Shown piece by piece: positions 30,701-42,394 of a stretch of 64,000 nt of DNA. Positions within the stretch are counted from its first letter, which is position 1. Every line of letters begins with the position of its first letter. The notes under the pieces are model-generated. The model was not told the origin of the DNA. It saw only the letters and a program-made list of their open reading frames with translations, and ran no database searches. The translations under genes were made by a program, and so were the position numbers. This DNA comes from Protula sp. h YS-2021 (lineage: Eukaryota > Annelida > Polychaeta > Sabellida > Serpulidae): positions 40,612,500 through 40,676,499 of the forward strand of contig OX457029.1 in the NCBI GenBank assembly GCA_949752745.1. Reading direction: 5' to 3'.

Positions 30701-33700
30701 AATGGCCGACATGAATTCACAGCAGGCTGGGAAATGTAGCATCTTTGACGGCAGAATTGGATGTCACAAAATAGTGGCTATATTATACTTTTATAATAGT
30801 ATATTTTTTTTATTTGTTATGTGTGCTTTGGCCATGTTATTGTGTGAGGCTGTAAATGTGGAAGTCTTTTTTAAAACCAAATTTGCTGGCCGGCTGAGTT
30901 CGTTTGGGCTTATTAGAAAAACCTGTCCACAAAGAAACCGTAGCCTTGGCTGGTGCATCCTCCACTACATTTAGGTCATTAATTTTGGCCAGCTTTCAAT
31001 GCTATTCTGGTAAATACCGGCCCACCTCTTTATAGTGAAAATGTTTCAGGTACTGGGCGCAATGTCCGCTGGTTGTGTTGAATGCTAGCGGAAGCTCAAT
31101 TACAACATGCTTAGTTCGAAATCGAGGATATCACGAATTGTTCTTGTGGTCCCGGCATTCACTTTTCTGTTAACATAACCTCAATTTATGAGAAATTGAG
31201 ATAATTTGACATAAATATTTTTTGCCTCCTGGACATTTTTAATTTATTCATGAGTTGTATATTCAGTTTCAAATTCGCCCTGAATCATCCAATAAAAGGA
31301 GGGCATTTAGATGACGTCACCGGCCAGTGTCGCGCTTGTCAACCAGCGCTATAGTTTCAAAGCACAAGGAAGAAGCAATACTCGTAATTCTCATAAACTT
31401 TGACGTGGTTCATCGACGCAGTTGCTTTAAATATTTATAAAGCTCTTTCTATGAAGTCTGGACTAAAGTGCAGGATTAATTTGCATGTCATAAATATGCA
31501 TCGATACGTCCCGAGTGATTCTCCTCTATATATAAATAGTGTTGAAATCAACAGGATTAACGTATTAGGCAATTTATAAAGGAACAGACTAAAGAAGAAT
31601 ATAGAATTGTGGATGAATTTGATAATATGAAGCTACGAAACCAATATAATATACGTGAGTACATTTCTATTGAATTTCTGAGACAACATTTCAGTTTCTA
31701 ATACGAATCTTTAACAAATTGAGACAGGACGGTTCACCTGTTACAGTGGTTCAGAGGCGCAAGTCTTGGTAACATCCAACTAACCTTTTCTGTGGAACAA
31801 AACAAAATCTTTACTTAAAATTGCTGTGAATCTGCAGCCACCTCCCGCCTCCTCTCTCTTCTTGAGTTTAAGTCTTACTTGTAGCGAAATTAATTTATTT
31901 AATTGAAATTTCAAGGATATCTCGAACAGTTTTCTGTACACGTTTTGTTGTGCTTTAATATTACCATTATGTTTTTCATTTCAGATTATTCCGTTTTGTC
32001 TGTTTTTAAAAGTTTCAAAAGAACTGACATAAATAAATACATAAACCGTTATCTTCCGAACCGATTTTCAGCGGAACAGATTTTTCTGACATTGCGTTTG
32101 TGTGTGCACACTGCGGAGCTTTGTAGACTGATGGACAGTACGGCTGTCGGGGAGGGGAGAGGGGGTGGTTAGGAGATTAGGTGGTTCATTCTTGTTAACT
32201 TAGCTGCTATCGGAATTGTCATCTCATCGTTACCAATGATATTCTCGCGAAGCTGCTTGCCTTGTTTATGTTTTATTTATGCTTATAAGCTTCAGATTAA
32301 AAAAGAATGAATAATAATGAATAATTTAATAGAGATCCTTCATTGGTATACCTGTTTTATGTGGGGTATTGATCGCTTTTATGTCATTATCCGTTACAGC
32401 CATGCCGTGGTTTGGAATGGACATCGGCGGCACTCTCACCAAACTCCTCTACTTTGAACCCGACCTTTTAGAAAAAGTAGGCAGCGATCAAGAATGGGAG
32501 ACGATCAAGACCATACACCGCTACCTGATGGGTCAGACGGCGTACGGTCAGGCGGGCATACGCGACGACCACCTGGAGATGAGGAACATCCGGCTGGGGG
32601 GTCGCGACGGCTCGTTGCACTTCATTCGCTTCCCTACCTCCGAGATGCAAGCCTTCGTCGAGCTCGCGAAAAGCAAGAACTTTCCGAGCTTAGCGCGTAC
32701 TATTTGTGCCACAGGCGGGGGCGCGTTCAAATTCGAAGAATATTTTAAACAAGTAAGATTTTAGTGTCGTAATATTTGGTTATATAGCACATTCTGATAT
32801 CTAAACCATGAATCAATCTGTTACATTGCTGTATAAAAGAGTTGAATGGTGCTCCGAAACCATCTGTAAAGAGTGAGCAGCATTTTGGAACAGAAGCGGA
32901 TCTGGTGTCACCGCCACCCCCTCCGTTCAACCCCTTTCTTCTTTTGTAAATTAATCCACGTGTTTGTTTGCTCTTTTCTCATATTGTCTCTTAACTCTTA
33001 GGACTAAGTTCCAGCGAAAATATCTATTGTTTAATGTTGGTAAATTATGTAAAATACGTGGGCATGAATAAAGAGTTTATTTATAGATGTTCGAAATTGT
33101 TTCCTGCATTTTATTTCGGTGTTTACAGGAAGTAAATCTGAACCTGCACAAGTGCGACGAGCTGGACTGTCTAATACAGGGCATACACTTCATAGACCGA
33201 AACAACCCGACGTGCGAGTGCTACTATTGGGACCGGGTCAGTCGAAATGTGGACCAGTGCGAGAAGCGCCCTTATGACTTCACTGACCCCTACCCCTACC
33301 TGTGCGTCAATATCGGGTCCGGGGTGAGCATGCTCGGGGTGTATGGGCCACGTGACTACAAGCGTCTCAGCGGAACAAGGTTCGTGCCTGGCCCAGTTTT
33401 AACTCAGAACAGGAACAGAGATTTGAGAACTAATTATATGTGTTATAGGTGCGGCATGGCAATTTTCTTTGTGAATATTGCGATATCTTTGGACACTAAG
33501 TAGGCGGAAATAGATTTTGCTGCTTACGAAAACAATGACTAAGCATTTAGAGTTGATTTTTACAGAGCTCCATGACGACATCGAAATTTATTGCTTGAGG
33601 AAGTTCAGCTATTTGAATATTGGAATTTACTCGGTAGTAGCGTAAAACATGCACTTTGGTCTGATTGGCTGTTTAATTGAAAAAAAGCAAATCTCTTCTT

Positions 33701-36700
33701 TTGCATGTGTTGATGCGGTCATTGCGTGAAATAAAGTATTGATCTGGTGTCTGCCATTTGTTTTACTCCCACAGCCTGGGCGGGGGCACCTTCCTGGGTC
33801 TCTGCTGCTTGTTAACGAACTGCGAGACGTTTGAAGAAGCCATAGAACTGGCGTCGCAAGGCGACCACTCCAATGTGGACAAGCTGGTCAAGGACATCTA
33901 TGGTGGTGATTACGAGAAGTTCGCGCTACCCGGAGACATTGTTGCCAGCAGGTTCCCGTAGTTTTCCTTCTGCTAAGGATGGGTGCTGTATCGTGGGAGA
34001 GGAGGATGGATGGGGCGGAGGGGGGGGGGGGGTGAGGGGCGGGGAGGGGGGGTGAGGATGGGTTGTTGGCTAGCTGGTCAAGGACATCTATGACGGTGAT
34101 TACGAGAAGTTCGCGCAACCGTGAGACATCTGACGTCAGTAACTAATGTGAATACTTTGAAGCGTGGTATATGCAGTGAAGTTTTCCGGAAAAACTGGAG
34201 TTAAATCGTTATGGGTTTGGTCGATGTTCTGCGATCGTTCGAGTGATACTAACGATTTTTATGCTTCACTATTGAAGGTGAAGATACCCAAAGAAACAAA
34301 CTTGAAACACGAATAAAAGTCCTTTGAACGAAAATGCTGTTTGAACATAAATTTGACCAGTATTGAAAATCTATAATGAAATTGCAACTGTCGATATGAC
34401 AAATAAAAGTGCTTTTTTCTTGAATAATTTATGAAAGCACTTTTTGAAACAGGTTTTTCTTAGTTGGGTGAAACCAGATGGACAGTGCAGGGTTGAGATT
34501 TCGCGATCTTCTGTGACGAAAAACGTTTGGTTTGGGCGACTAAGTTTTTTTGTGTAGTTTGCCTGTGTGGCGACTAATGTTTAACAAAAATTCAAAGTAA
34601 ATAATATAAGCCAGCCGATCAACTTTTGTGCGGGCCGACAAAGTTTAAAAGTTATTGCATGCTTCAGGGCCCAGGCTGAAAGCAAGCCCAGTTGATTTTA
34701 ACCCTGTCCGGTTGGACCGTAAACAGACTACCGGGGGTTTAAAAACGATGTACATGATGTTTTGATGTCGAACACGCACTATACTCATGGGCAAGTTGAA
34801 ACGTATAAATAAACCTTGATAAAGAGGACAGGTCGAGATCAAAAAACAATCCTCCACAGATAAGGCTTGTGACTGAGAGGCTGTTGAACTAAATCTAGAA
34901 CCAGAAATAAACTAGGCAAAAAATATAAAATAAAAATAAATAAGTAACGAAGCAAGCAGACGATGTATAATATAATTGAAGGTAAGTAGTTTATTGATAT
35001 AAATGATTTGTTGCCTTGTGACATCATTGAAACTTCTGGTTTATGGTTCCGGTTCAAAATTAGAATTGTGTGTGTTGGGGGGGGGGGGGGGGGTTGAGGG
35101 GTTGTAACGTAATTCCAATTTCTACAGTGAGAAAAAGCTACATATTTCTGAAAAGGGACAATTTCTTGCCTGTGCACAGTTTCGGCAGCATGAACATCAA
35201 GGATCGGCGAGAGAACGTGAAGCGGGAGGACCTGGCCAGGGCCACCCTGGTCACTATCACCAATAACATAGGTTCCATAGCCCGCATGTGTGCCATACAG
35301 CATGTGAGTTCAGCCATGTGATTTCGCTTTTCATGCCCGTCTTTCTCCGATTTTTCTCCTTATTTGATGATGCCCGCTCACTCCTGTACGGTATTTCTAG
35401 AGGATGAGAACAATACCTGTGGTCTCGTACACCTGTGGTTATAACGCTTGCATGAAAACATAAAAACTCATGATGTGAAAACATTGAAAATAATGCAGGC
35501 ATTTTTGATTTCGTCTTTTCCCAAACGTTTTCGAAGATATACCAGTACCTAATTTCTGTCTCCATATGGCCATAGCCAAATTTAACATATGCATTGATAG
35601 GATCTTTAATTACCCAGGATGATATTGCTTGCAAAAGCGGTCCAGATTTGGCCTTTTTCCATTCGCTAACAACGCCTGGCATGCGTTTACCCATTTGTGT
35701 TTGATCCACACAGAAACTAGAACGAGTGGTGTTCGTGGGTAACTTCCTTCGCCGGAACACGATCTCAATGAAGCTGCTGGCATACGCCATGGAATACTGG
35801 AGCAACGGGGCCACCAAGGCTCTCTTCCTGGAACACGAGGTGCGTGTTAAACCTTGTCCTCCCCCTTCTCCCCCTCCCGTCCTTGAACTTGAACACGAGG
35901 TGGGTATTACCCCTGCCCCACTCCCTACCCTTCCCCTATGGAGTGTTGGAGTAGAGGTCGCCATCAACGTTATGGAGTGGTATTCTCCTCTGTCCTTATT
36001 TTTAAGAATGTCCTTATTTTTAAAAATAAGGATGAAAAAGCTATTCTGCTGTATCCTCAAACTTAACAAAGTCTTTAAAAAATAGGGATAAAAATTAAGG
36101 ATGAACCATCTAATCTCAAGAATAAGGACGTCCTTAAATATAAGGACAGTGCAGAATGCCACTCCAGTTCCTGGAAGGCGAAGCGTGTGTTACCCCCTGC
36201 CATCCCTACCCTTCCCCATGAAACACGAGGGGAGGGTGCCACCGAAGCACTGTGTCCATGGAACGCGATGTGTGTGTGTGTGTGTGTGTTATCACCCTCT
36301 CCCCTGCCCCCTCCCGCCACCACCTTTCCCTCATGGAGTACCGGAGCGGGGTAAGACGAGGTGCAGGTAGTCCCTCCAACCCCCCCCCCCCCACCCCCGC
36401 ACACACACACACTTCTCTCTACCTGTACCAATGGGCATTTTTATGAATTTTGTTAATGGGCCAACTCTCGATCTAAACCAAAAAGACGTATAGAAATGAA
36501 TAACCCAGATTCCGTTTCTTTGATAACATTGTATGCCAGTCCCTTCTAATGTCACTGACCGCGCTATTTACATTATATGGTAAGTAAGCTCGGAGGACCT
36601 AATAATGGCTAATCACGCAGTACCAAAAAATAAGAATATGGCAAGCAAATCCAACGCTTTATATCTGAATGCTCCTAACACTGGACATGTTTATTGTCTT

Positions 36701-39700
36701 CATTTATTAGCTTTGAAAAATAGTCATTTAGATAAACGTATTCGGTATCTCACCACAATTAATTTAATCATTTTAAATGTTAGAAAGTACTCCAAATGCA
36801 ATGAAGTGTGCATTTTGTGAGCAGAATAGAGTTACGTGAATTTGCATCAAGTGCGGGAACCACATGACTACATACTTACCAGCCACCCCCACCCCTGCCC
36901 CCTCTCCACTCCCCGTCTTCCTGTACCTGCACGCTATGCAAGCGGCCTGCTGTTCATGGGTTTGCACTGCTGTTGTATCAAACGAAATCCAGTGACATAT
37001 TTATCGAAATGGGTCAGAATTCATAATTGTTTTTAGAACACATGTACCGAAAGTGAACACACAAGAAGTGGGTTAATAAGATGGACTTGAAACAAGTTCG
37101 AGTATGTGCTTGATTGCTGGCGAGCTGCCAAAAGCATTCCGCTAGACGCCCGTTTATGTTTGTTTGTGTCAGGTCAAGATTAAGCCAAGAGGATAAGTAT
37201 TAATGAACGGTGCATTGGTGAACTCGAAATACACTGGGGCGATTCAAGGTATCCTAGAAAAAAAAGTAAAAAGATCCGAGTGAAGTGTTTGACAGTTGTA
37301 TGTGAAATCAGCGATGGCTGGATTCTTATTTATTTATTTCCCACAGGGAATATATGCGATCGACCGCGTGTCGGTCGGTCTGTCATCAAGAGCGTGTTAA
37401 CACGATAACCTAAAAACTTCTGCAAGGATTTTAATGAAACTTGGTATGTAGCTTCTGTGGGAACAAACACAGATCGGTATTGTAAATGGGCCACGTTCGT
37501 CCAAGGAAAATTTCAGCTCTTGATTGACTATTGATGGCCGTGTTTAACTGATTGGGGGCCTGTGGGGAATGTGTGGGCTGTGCACACTGCTCTAGTTATT
37601 TATTTATTTTTCTCACTTTGTCGAGCTGGTCTTATCACATCAGTTGGGGGCCATCCGTCGTCTGTATGTGTGTATGAACGTATATACGTACTTTTACTTA
37701 AAATACTTCTCTCTCAGTTTTCATCTAGGCCTCTAATAAAAAATTACTCGTTTGGGCAGTTTGTCGAATGGGAGGCATTTAAAATTTGTTGCTTGCCAGT
37801 TATAAAGATGCTTCTTCCCCCCACAATTTTGATCCGATTGTCTTGTCGTTTTGCATAAATGTTCACTATCGGTTCACCAAAAAGTAACAAAATGGGGGGT
37901 CCTTTTAACCCAGCCGACTTTGTCGGACTGGGTTCGTCGTATCACTATAGGGGGCTTGAATGTATGTGCGTATGTTAAACTTTTTCTTTAAAATGCTACT
38001 CCCCCTACAGTTTTGCTCCAGTCGTTTTGATATTACGCAGGAATGTTCCCTGGGTGGTCCCCCATCTGGCTATTACTTTTTTTTTGACGATTGACGAAAA
38101 ACTGACAAAATGGCGGCACTTTTTGTGCCCGTTTTGACCCGTTTTTAAAATGCTACTCTTCCTACAGTTTTACTCCAATCGCTTAGATGTTACGCAGGGA
38201 TGTTCTATCAAGCTGTTATTTTTTCTCACGGTTAACCAAAAACTGCCGAAATGGCGGAATTTGAAGTTTGGCAAAAACTGGAATAAATGGTAGTAAATAA
38301 CTGAATTGTCAAAGCGTTCATTCTCTCAGTCTTTTTCAAATAGTTATAAAATTTTAATCGAATGTTTTTAGGTGCTTCTCCACCTGGACTTTGGTTTTTT
38401 TTCGCAAATGACAAAAAACAAAAAATGCCGAAATGGTGGAATTTTAAATTTTTTTGTAAAATTGTGTAAATGTCGGTAAATATGTGCATCGTCAAAACCC
38501 AACCTCTCCAACATTTCTTTTCGGGTAGCTTCCATCCGCGAAAACTCGTTTTTGTGTATTAAAATTATGAAAAAGTTACATTCAGAAACAAAGTTCTTCA
38601 TTTTTTGGCCTAACGGTATTTGTTTCAGAGTTTTTCTCTCTTTCCTTGTTTGTAACTCGACTGGATCATGTCCAGCGGTAAGTAACGAAAAACTGCTTAC
38701 TTTGATGATCACAAAATTCACAGAAAGTTACGCCATATGTGTGATCTTCACGACTTTTGTGATTATTTGTTTAAGGCCAAATTTTATAGAAGTTTTATCC
38801 AACAATTCCTTAAAGTTAATTTGAAACTTCTTTTCATATTATCTCTCTCTTATTTGATACAATGAACTAAAAAAAATACTACAGCCGTCTTTCCTCTGAA
38901 AATGAACGCACGCTATTAAATTTTTGTTATGATGCGATGAAAAAATGAGCGTCTGTCCGTCAGCCTATAACCTTTTGTTTTTGCTACTGTTCTTTCAGTC
39001 TACATCGGATCGCAGTAAAATTTTGTGGAAATACGGCCCACTAAGGAGGACAGATGCGTAATAATCCATTTTTGCAATTCGCCAGATTTTGCACATTTGG
39101 CGAATCGATCACCATCTTTTCGAAAAAAAAGACTTCTGCTCCTACAAATTTTGCTAAATTTGCTCGAAATGTTGCATGAAGGTAGTCTGGATCAGGGGTA
39201 AAAAAAAGTACTGGAGCCGATTTTTTATTTTCGCCCATTTCAGAGTTCGCAAAATTTTCGCCATAAAGATATTTTCTCTACAATTTTTGTATTTTCTATG
39301 AATTTTTAACAGTGGTGGCCCCAGTGCACCAAAGGCGAAATGTGTCTTTTTTTTTTTCTTTTTTTTTCGTCCAGATTATGGCGCTTTGTGGCAAAAGTTT
39401 TCGCGCCTTTTTTTCGCTTTGTTACGTGTTGCGTTTTTTGATGGATTTCATAGCTGTAGACTGAGTTGAAAGTTGCACGAGGGTATATGCAGATTATGCA
39501 AATTAGAGTGAAAGATTGGCTTAAACAGTCACGTGGTACATGACTGCCAGAAAAACAGTGTTGATCGGTTACGGCCATCAGGATGGCCTCGCCCATGCAG
39601 ATAGGAAAGACTATTCGCATGCCAGTCATTGATAACAAGAGAAAGTTATACTTGTATAATATAAAACAATAAAGTATGATGTACATTATACATTTTATAT

Positions 39701-41623
39701 TGTTGTTTGTGAATATAAATTTGGTCGCCTTGAGAGTCCTTTAGGGTCACGGCTTACCCTTCCGTGTAATATCACGGCTGGACTTGTTAATGTTATATTT
39801 CCTGCGAGATATATTATGATAACGATAAGACAAAAATATTATATCAGTGGGGGAGGGGGCGTCCGTCGTTTGTATGCATGTATGTACGTAAGTCAACTTT
39901 TACTTATAATGCTACTTCTCCCTCAGTTTTGATTGGATTCTTTTCAAATTTTAGCCGAAATGTCAGAATTTGAATTTTTCAAGATACCTGTCCCACAGCT
40001 TTGACCGGATTCCTTTCAAATTTTGTACGAATGTTTTGCAGATGGTTCTCTTTCGAAAAATAATAATAATAATGATAATAGTAATAATAATAATAATAAT
40101 ATTATCATTATTATTATTATTTTTATTATTATTATTATTATTATTAGATTTGTAAATAATTGACCAATTGTCGACATTTTGAAATTTTTTGTTAGCCAGT
40201 TTTGAAAATGCCTGTTCTCCCGGTTTGACCGATTGATTTCATATTTTGCAGGAATGTTCTCGAGAATTCCCCAAAATTGGCAAACTGGCAGCATTTTAAC
40301 TCTTTCTGTTTTCCACAATGCGTTGCCTTTTGTTTGGATTTATTCGGAGTTTTAGAATAACGCTCTTCTGTGTGATGTTTTCTGTAAAAAATACTTTTTT
40401 TTTGGGCATACCACGAAAAATTGACCTCATGCGGGCGTTTGAAAGTTTTAGGAATCAGGTTTTTCAAAACAGTTCATCTGCAAGGATTCATTTTTAGTCA
40501 TAGTCCAACTTTAGGGCTTCTTCAAAATTTTCTTTTCTGAGATCGCCAAAGATGGCCTTTGAAAAATTAAAAAAGACCGGTTTTTAGAGGGCTACCTGTA
40601 CTACCACTTTTTAGCGACCCTGTAAGCCTATTGATAATTGAAGGTGTCCATGCATAAACTTGGTAACTCCACTTATCAGGAAAATGCACTATTACCACCA
40701 CGGTATTTCTTGGCCTCAGTTCTATCACATATGTAAGTTTTATACCTCAAAACCGATTACAAATGGGCATTTTTTTAGGAAAATGTGGTGGGAAAAACCG
40801 ATGTTTGTTACTAAAATTTCAAACTTTAAAAGCGTTTTTCTCCACTGCTCCAGTGCAGTTATCAGGTTTATACATGGACCCCTTCAGTTGATGAACTAGA
40901 TCTCGGCTGGTCACAATGTCTCTGGACATTCTTGTCTTACTTTGTGGTCTTTTTTGTGTTTACTCGTCGGCTCTTGACATCCCTGCATCGCATTGCATCT
41001 TTCAAAAGAAGCTTGACAGAAATGTTTGATTTATGTTTTATTGTTTGCAGGGTTACTTTGGAGCGATGGGGAGCATGCTGGAATTAATGACGTCAGAGGC
41101 ATGCTCGTCTAGCAGCATGGACAGCATTCCGTACCGAACAGAAGACGTTCTACGTCAGCAGTCCTCCATTCCCAATGGCAGAATTCCGCATAGTGACGTA
41201 ATCAGTAGAAGTGACGAATCTCCTGTGCATTTTGTTAAAACCACATTTCCAAATGACATGATTCCATATGCTCATCAGAATGGAACGTCGGGATTGAATT
41301 CACTCAGCGAATATAACACACACACTTGTGACTCTGTACATGACCTTGAAGAAAGTGTAAAGTTTCATGTAGGGAATGACCTTATAAACATAGCGAAAAG
41401 TGATTTGGGAAACTGTGCATCGAGTTCACTCGAGCCCCGGCTCGGAAAAAGCGGGACGGAGAGACCTCCAAGTCACGTGAGCAAAGAGTGCTCGGGTCAT
41501 GTGACCGACAAGTCACATGGTCAGACGGCAAAGAAATCAAGACTTGAAAGTGTTAAAGCAAACAGAGAGTCAGGGTCGTCTGTGAACGGTCTTTCAGAAA
41601 CACATAGCGTAACTCGATTATGA
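27723..41623 (+). CDS. Pantothenate kinase (PANK family), seven coding exons
   Basis: Coding exons are 27740-27821, 32400-32752, 33129-33379, 33775-33951, 35180-35303, 35714-35839 and 41051-41623. The joined CDS is 1686 bp, 561 codons plus stop, with every splice phase compatible. The enzyme phosphorylates pantothenate with ATP, the first and rate-setting step of CoA synthesis. Visible motifs are [20 protein letters not shown] (nucleotide-binding loop, about residues 28-47), [13 protein letters not shown], the [10 protein letters not shown] segment carrying the catalytic Glu, VNIGSGVS, and [18 protein letters not shown]. The end of the core reads [20 protein letters not shown], then [11 protein letters not shown]. 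Vertebrate PANK3 ends about there; this protein continues for roughly 178 residues. The short N-terminus shows no targeting signal, so cytosolic location is inferred. Which vertebrate paralog it matches best cannot be told. Confidence 0.95.
27740..27821 (+). CDS. PANK coding exon 1
   Basis: ATG at 27740 opens [20 protein letters not shown] and ends ...LLAKP plus one base before a GTAAAT donor. The phase fits exon 2 and joins the split codon CCC to give [14 protein letters not shown], close to the [14 protein letters not shown] of vertebrate PANK3. A TTTTAG acceptor just before 27723 suggests a further non-coding leader exon upstream. Confidence 0.8.
27822..32399 (+). other. PANK intron 1 (4.6 kb)
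   Basis: GTAAAT donor and CCGTTACAG acceptor. It holds poly-C (28523-28542), poly-A/T runs and CCCTCCCCCTCCCTCC-like tracts, but no transposon protein that I can recognise. The 191-codon minus frame at 29261-29836 lies here and shows no family. Confidence 0.7.
32400..32752 (+). CDS. PANK coding exon 2
   Basis: It encodes the glycine-rich ATP loop [12 protein letters not shown] through TGIRD-like [10 protein letters not shown] and LHFIRFPT to [16 protein letters not shown]. The donor is AA|GTAAGA. It is noticeably GC-richer than the surrounding introns. Confidence 0.93.
33129..33379 (+). CDS. PANK coding exon 3
   Basis: It begins [20 protein letters not shown] (catalytic Glu in the DEL motif) and contains [23 protein letters not shown] and DYKRLSGT, ending with two bases of a split Ser codon. 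The donor is AAG|GTTCGT; reading past it gives a spurious continuation. Confidence 0.93.
33775..33951 (+). CDS. PANK coding exon 4
   Basis: It encodes (S)[20 protein letters not shown], then [17 protein letters not shown] and IVAS. The Ser codons at both ends are split (AG|C and AG|T). An intronic copy of its 3' part lies at 34069-34126. Confidence 0.93.
34069..34126 (+). repeat. Decayed duplicate of the end of PANK exon 4
   Basis: CTGGTCAAGGACATCTATGA and CGGTGATTACGAGAAGTTCG repeat the exon sequence at about 33886-33936 with few changes, but CTACCCGGAGAC has become CAACCGTGAGAC, creating a stop. It lies about 190 bp downstream of its source, after a G-rich low-complexity block. Confidence 0.8.
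35180..35303 (+). CDS. PANK coding exon 5
   Basis: It encodes [20 protein letters not shown] and [20 protein letters not shown], the most conserved stretch of the family after the ATP loop. The donor is CAT|GTGAGT in phase 0. Confidence 0.94.
35714..35839 (+). CDS. PANK coding exon 6
   Basis: It encodes [20 protein letters not shown], then [20 protein letters not shown] and HE. The acceptor is CACACAG and the donor GAG|GTGCGT. Confidence 0.94.
35840..36420 (+). repeat. Tandem decayed copies of the PANK exon 6 end and donor site
   Basis: Exon words recur downstream of the true donor. CTTGAACACGAGGTGGGTAT at about 35887 copies CTGGAACACGAGGTGCGTGT. TATGGAGTGTTGGAGTAGAG at about 35937 copies the ATGGAATACTGGAGCAACGG part. 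Further copies lie at about 36172 (CTGGAAGGCGAAGCGTGTGT), 36217-36270 (GGGTGCCACCGAAGCACTGT) and 36333 (ATGGAGTACCGGAGCGGGGT). Poly-C and (GT)n runs separate them. The result is several decoy 5' splice sites. Confidence 0.7.
36421..41050 (+). other. Rest of PANK intron 6 (repeat-rich)
   Basis: From about 37320 to 40560 the intron is built of diverged repeats with recurring words AAAATGCTACTCCCCCTACA, TTTTGCTCCAGTCGTTTTGA, ACGCAGGAATGTTC and ACAAAATGGCGG (about 37990, 38150, 39905 and 40000-40260). A hairpin CCAGCCGACTTTGTCGGACTGGG lies at about 37909-37931. A trinucleotide palindrome lies at 40058-40147. Confidence 0.6.
40058..40147. repeat. ATA/ATT trinucleotide microsatellite forming a palindrome
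   Basis: A run of (ATA)n with sporadic changes is followed at once by (TTA)n, so the two halves can pair into a hairpin of about 40 bp. Apparent open frames over it on both strands are Ile/Leu homopolymers and not genes. Confidence 0.85.
41051..41623 (+). CDS. PANK coding exon 7 with a long C-terminal extension
   Basis: After the TTTGCAG acceptor the exon finishes the conserved core ([12 protein letters not shown]) and runs on for about 178 codons to TGA 41621-41623. The tail is rich in Ser, His, Asn, Gly and Thr, with no hydrophobic core or known domain. It contains a basic [12 protein letters not shown] stretch near the end and many Ser-Pro/Ser-Asp sites. It is probably disordered. The coding frame is intact and GC-richer than the flanks, so the extension looks genuine. 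Confidence 0.88.
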   Translation, partial: GYFGAMGSMLELMTSEACSSSSMDSIPYRTEDVLRQQSSIPNGRIPHSDVISRSDESPVHFVKTTFPNDMIPYAHQNGTSGLNSLSEYNTHTCDSVHDLEESVKFHVGNDLINIAKSDLGNCASSSLEPRLGKSGTERPPSHVSKECSGHVTDKSHGQTAKKSRLESVKANRESGSSVNGLSETHSVTRL

Positions 41624-42394
41624 GCTAAGTCTTTTTAGGTTCGACGCTTGCATTTTCTTTGCACGAAGTATTTCAAAAGCATAATAGTATATACCTGTAA
41701 ATTGATGGTGAAACTATATTTATCCAAAAAAGAAGAAAGAAAGAAAAGGGAAAGAAAAATAGAGCAAACAAGCATTTTGACCAGTGTCAGGTTATGGAAA
41801 TTTTGACCAAAGCCGGGTCATCGAATTTTTTTTTTTTTTTTTTTTTTTGACGATAAATCAAAAACAGATGACCGGATGGCAGGGGTATGTTTAAAAAAAA
41901 AAACAGTGAGAAACTGGTAGTTTGCTTCCTGACTAAGGTGGTTAGTGTAGTTTTGTATATTTTTCTCTCAAGGCCGATAGATTTTTCAGACCGTTTTCAA
42001 TGAGGACAGTTATCACTGTGCTTAAGGAAAAGGACCAATCAAGAAGTTCTGTGGCGTCATTGCCAAATGGCCAAGATTTTTTTTTTAAGATAGTGTATTA
42101 GGTATACATTAACGATTACGTGGAATCGTTATATTTTATTCACCCGTTGCTGTTGAGTGGCGAACAGAATTGTAAGGGTCGATTGGATAAAGCTGAGTGT
42201 GTGATTGCTGGTGACTAAGATATGATCGTGGGCATAATAGGTGGCTACAAAAGAAGAAAAAATTCCTATTTGGGGGGGGGGTAGTAATTTCAGTGGACAC
42301 ATGTGCTTGATTCCGGAGTCATTTGTTCTGACCCCGTTGTATTTTGCGAAAGGAGCTTTTACGAGTAAAACACAATACACGTTCTCCATTTTTT
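41624..42394. other. Downstream of PANK: 3' UTR candidate and low-complexity DNA
   Basis: Poly-T (41828-41848) and A-rich runs. No AATAAA is obvious within the first 300 bp after the stop; candidate signals lie much further on (GAATAAAAATATT near 44820), so the true 3' end is unresolved. Confidence 0.4.

Noticed and set aside
35257..36162. 301-codon minus-strand open frame, the longest after the polymerase frame
   Set aside because: It lies antisense to PANK exons 5 and 6 and runs through low-complexity intron sequence. It has no family motif, and the sense strand explains the conservation.
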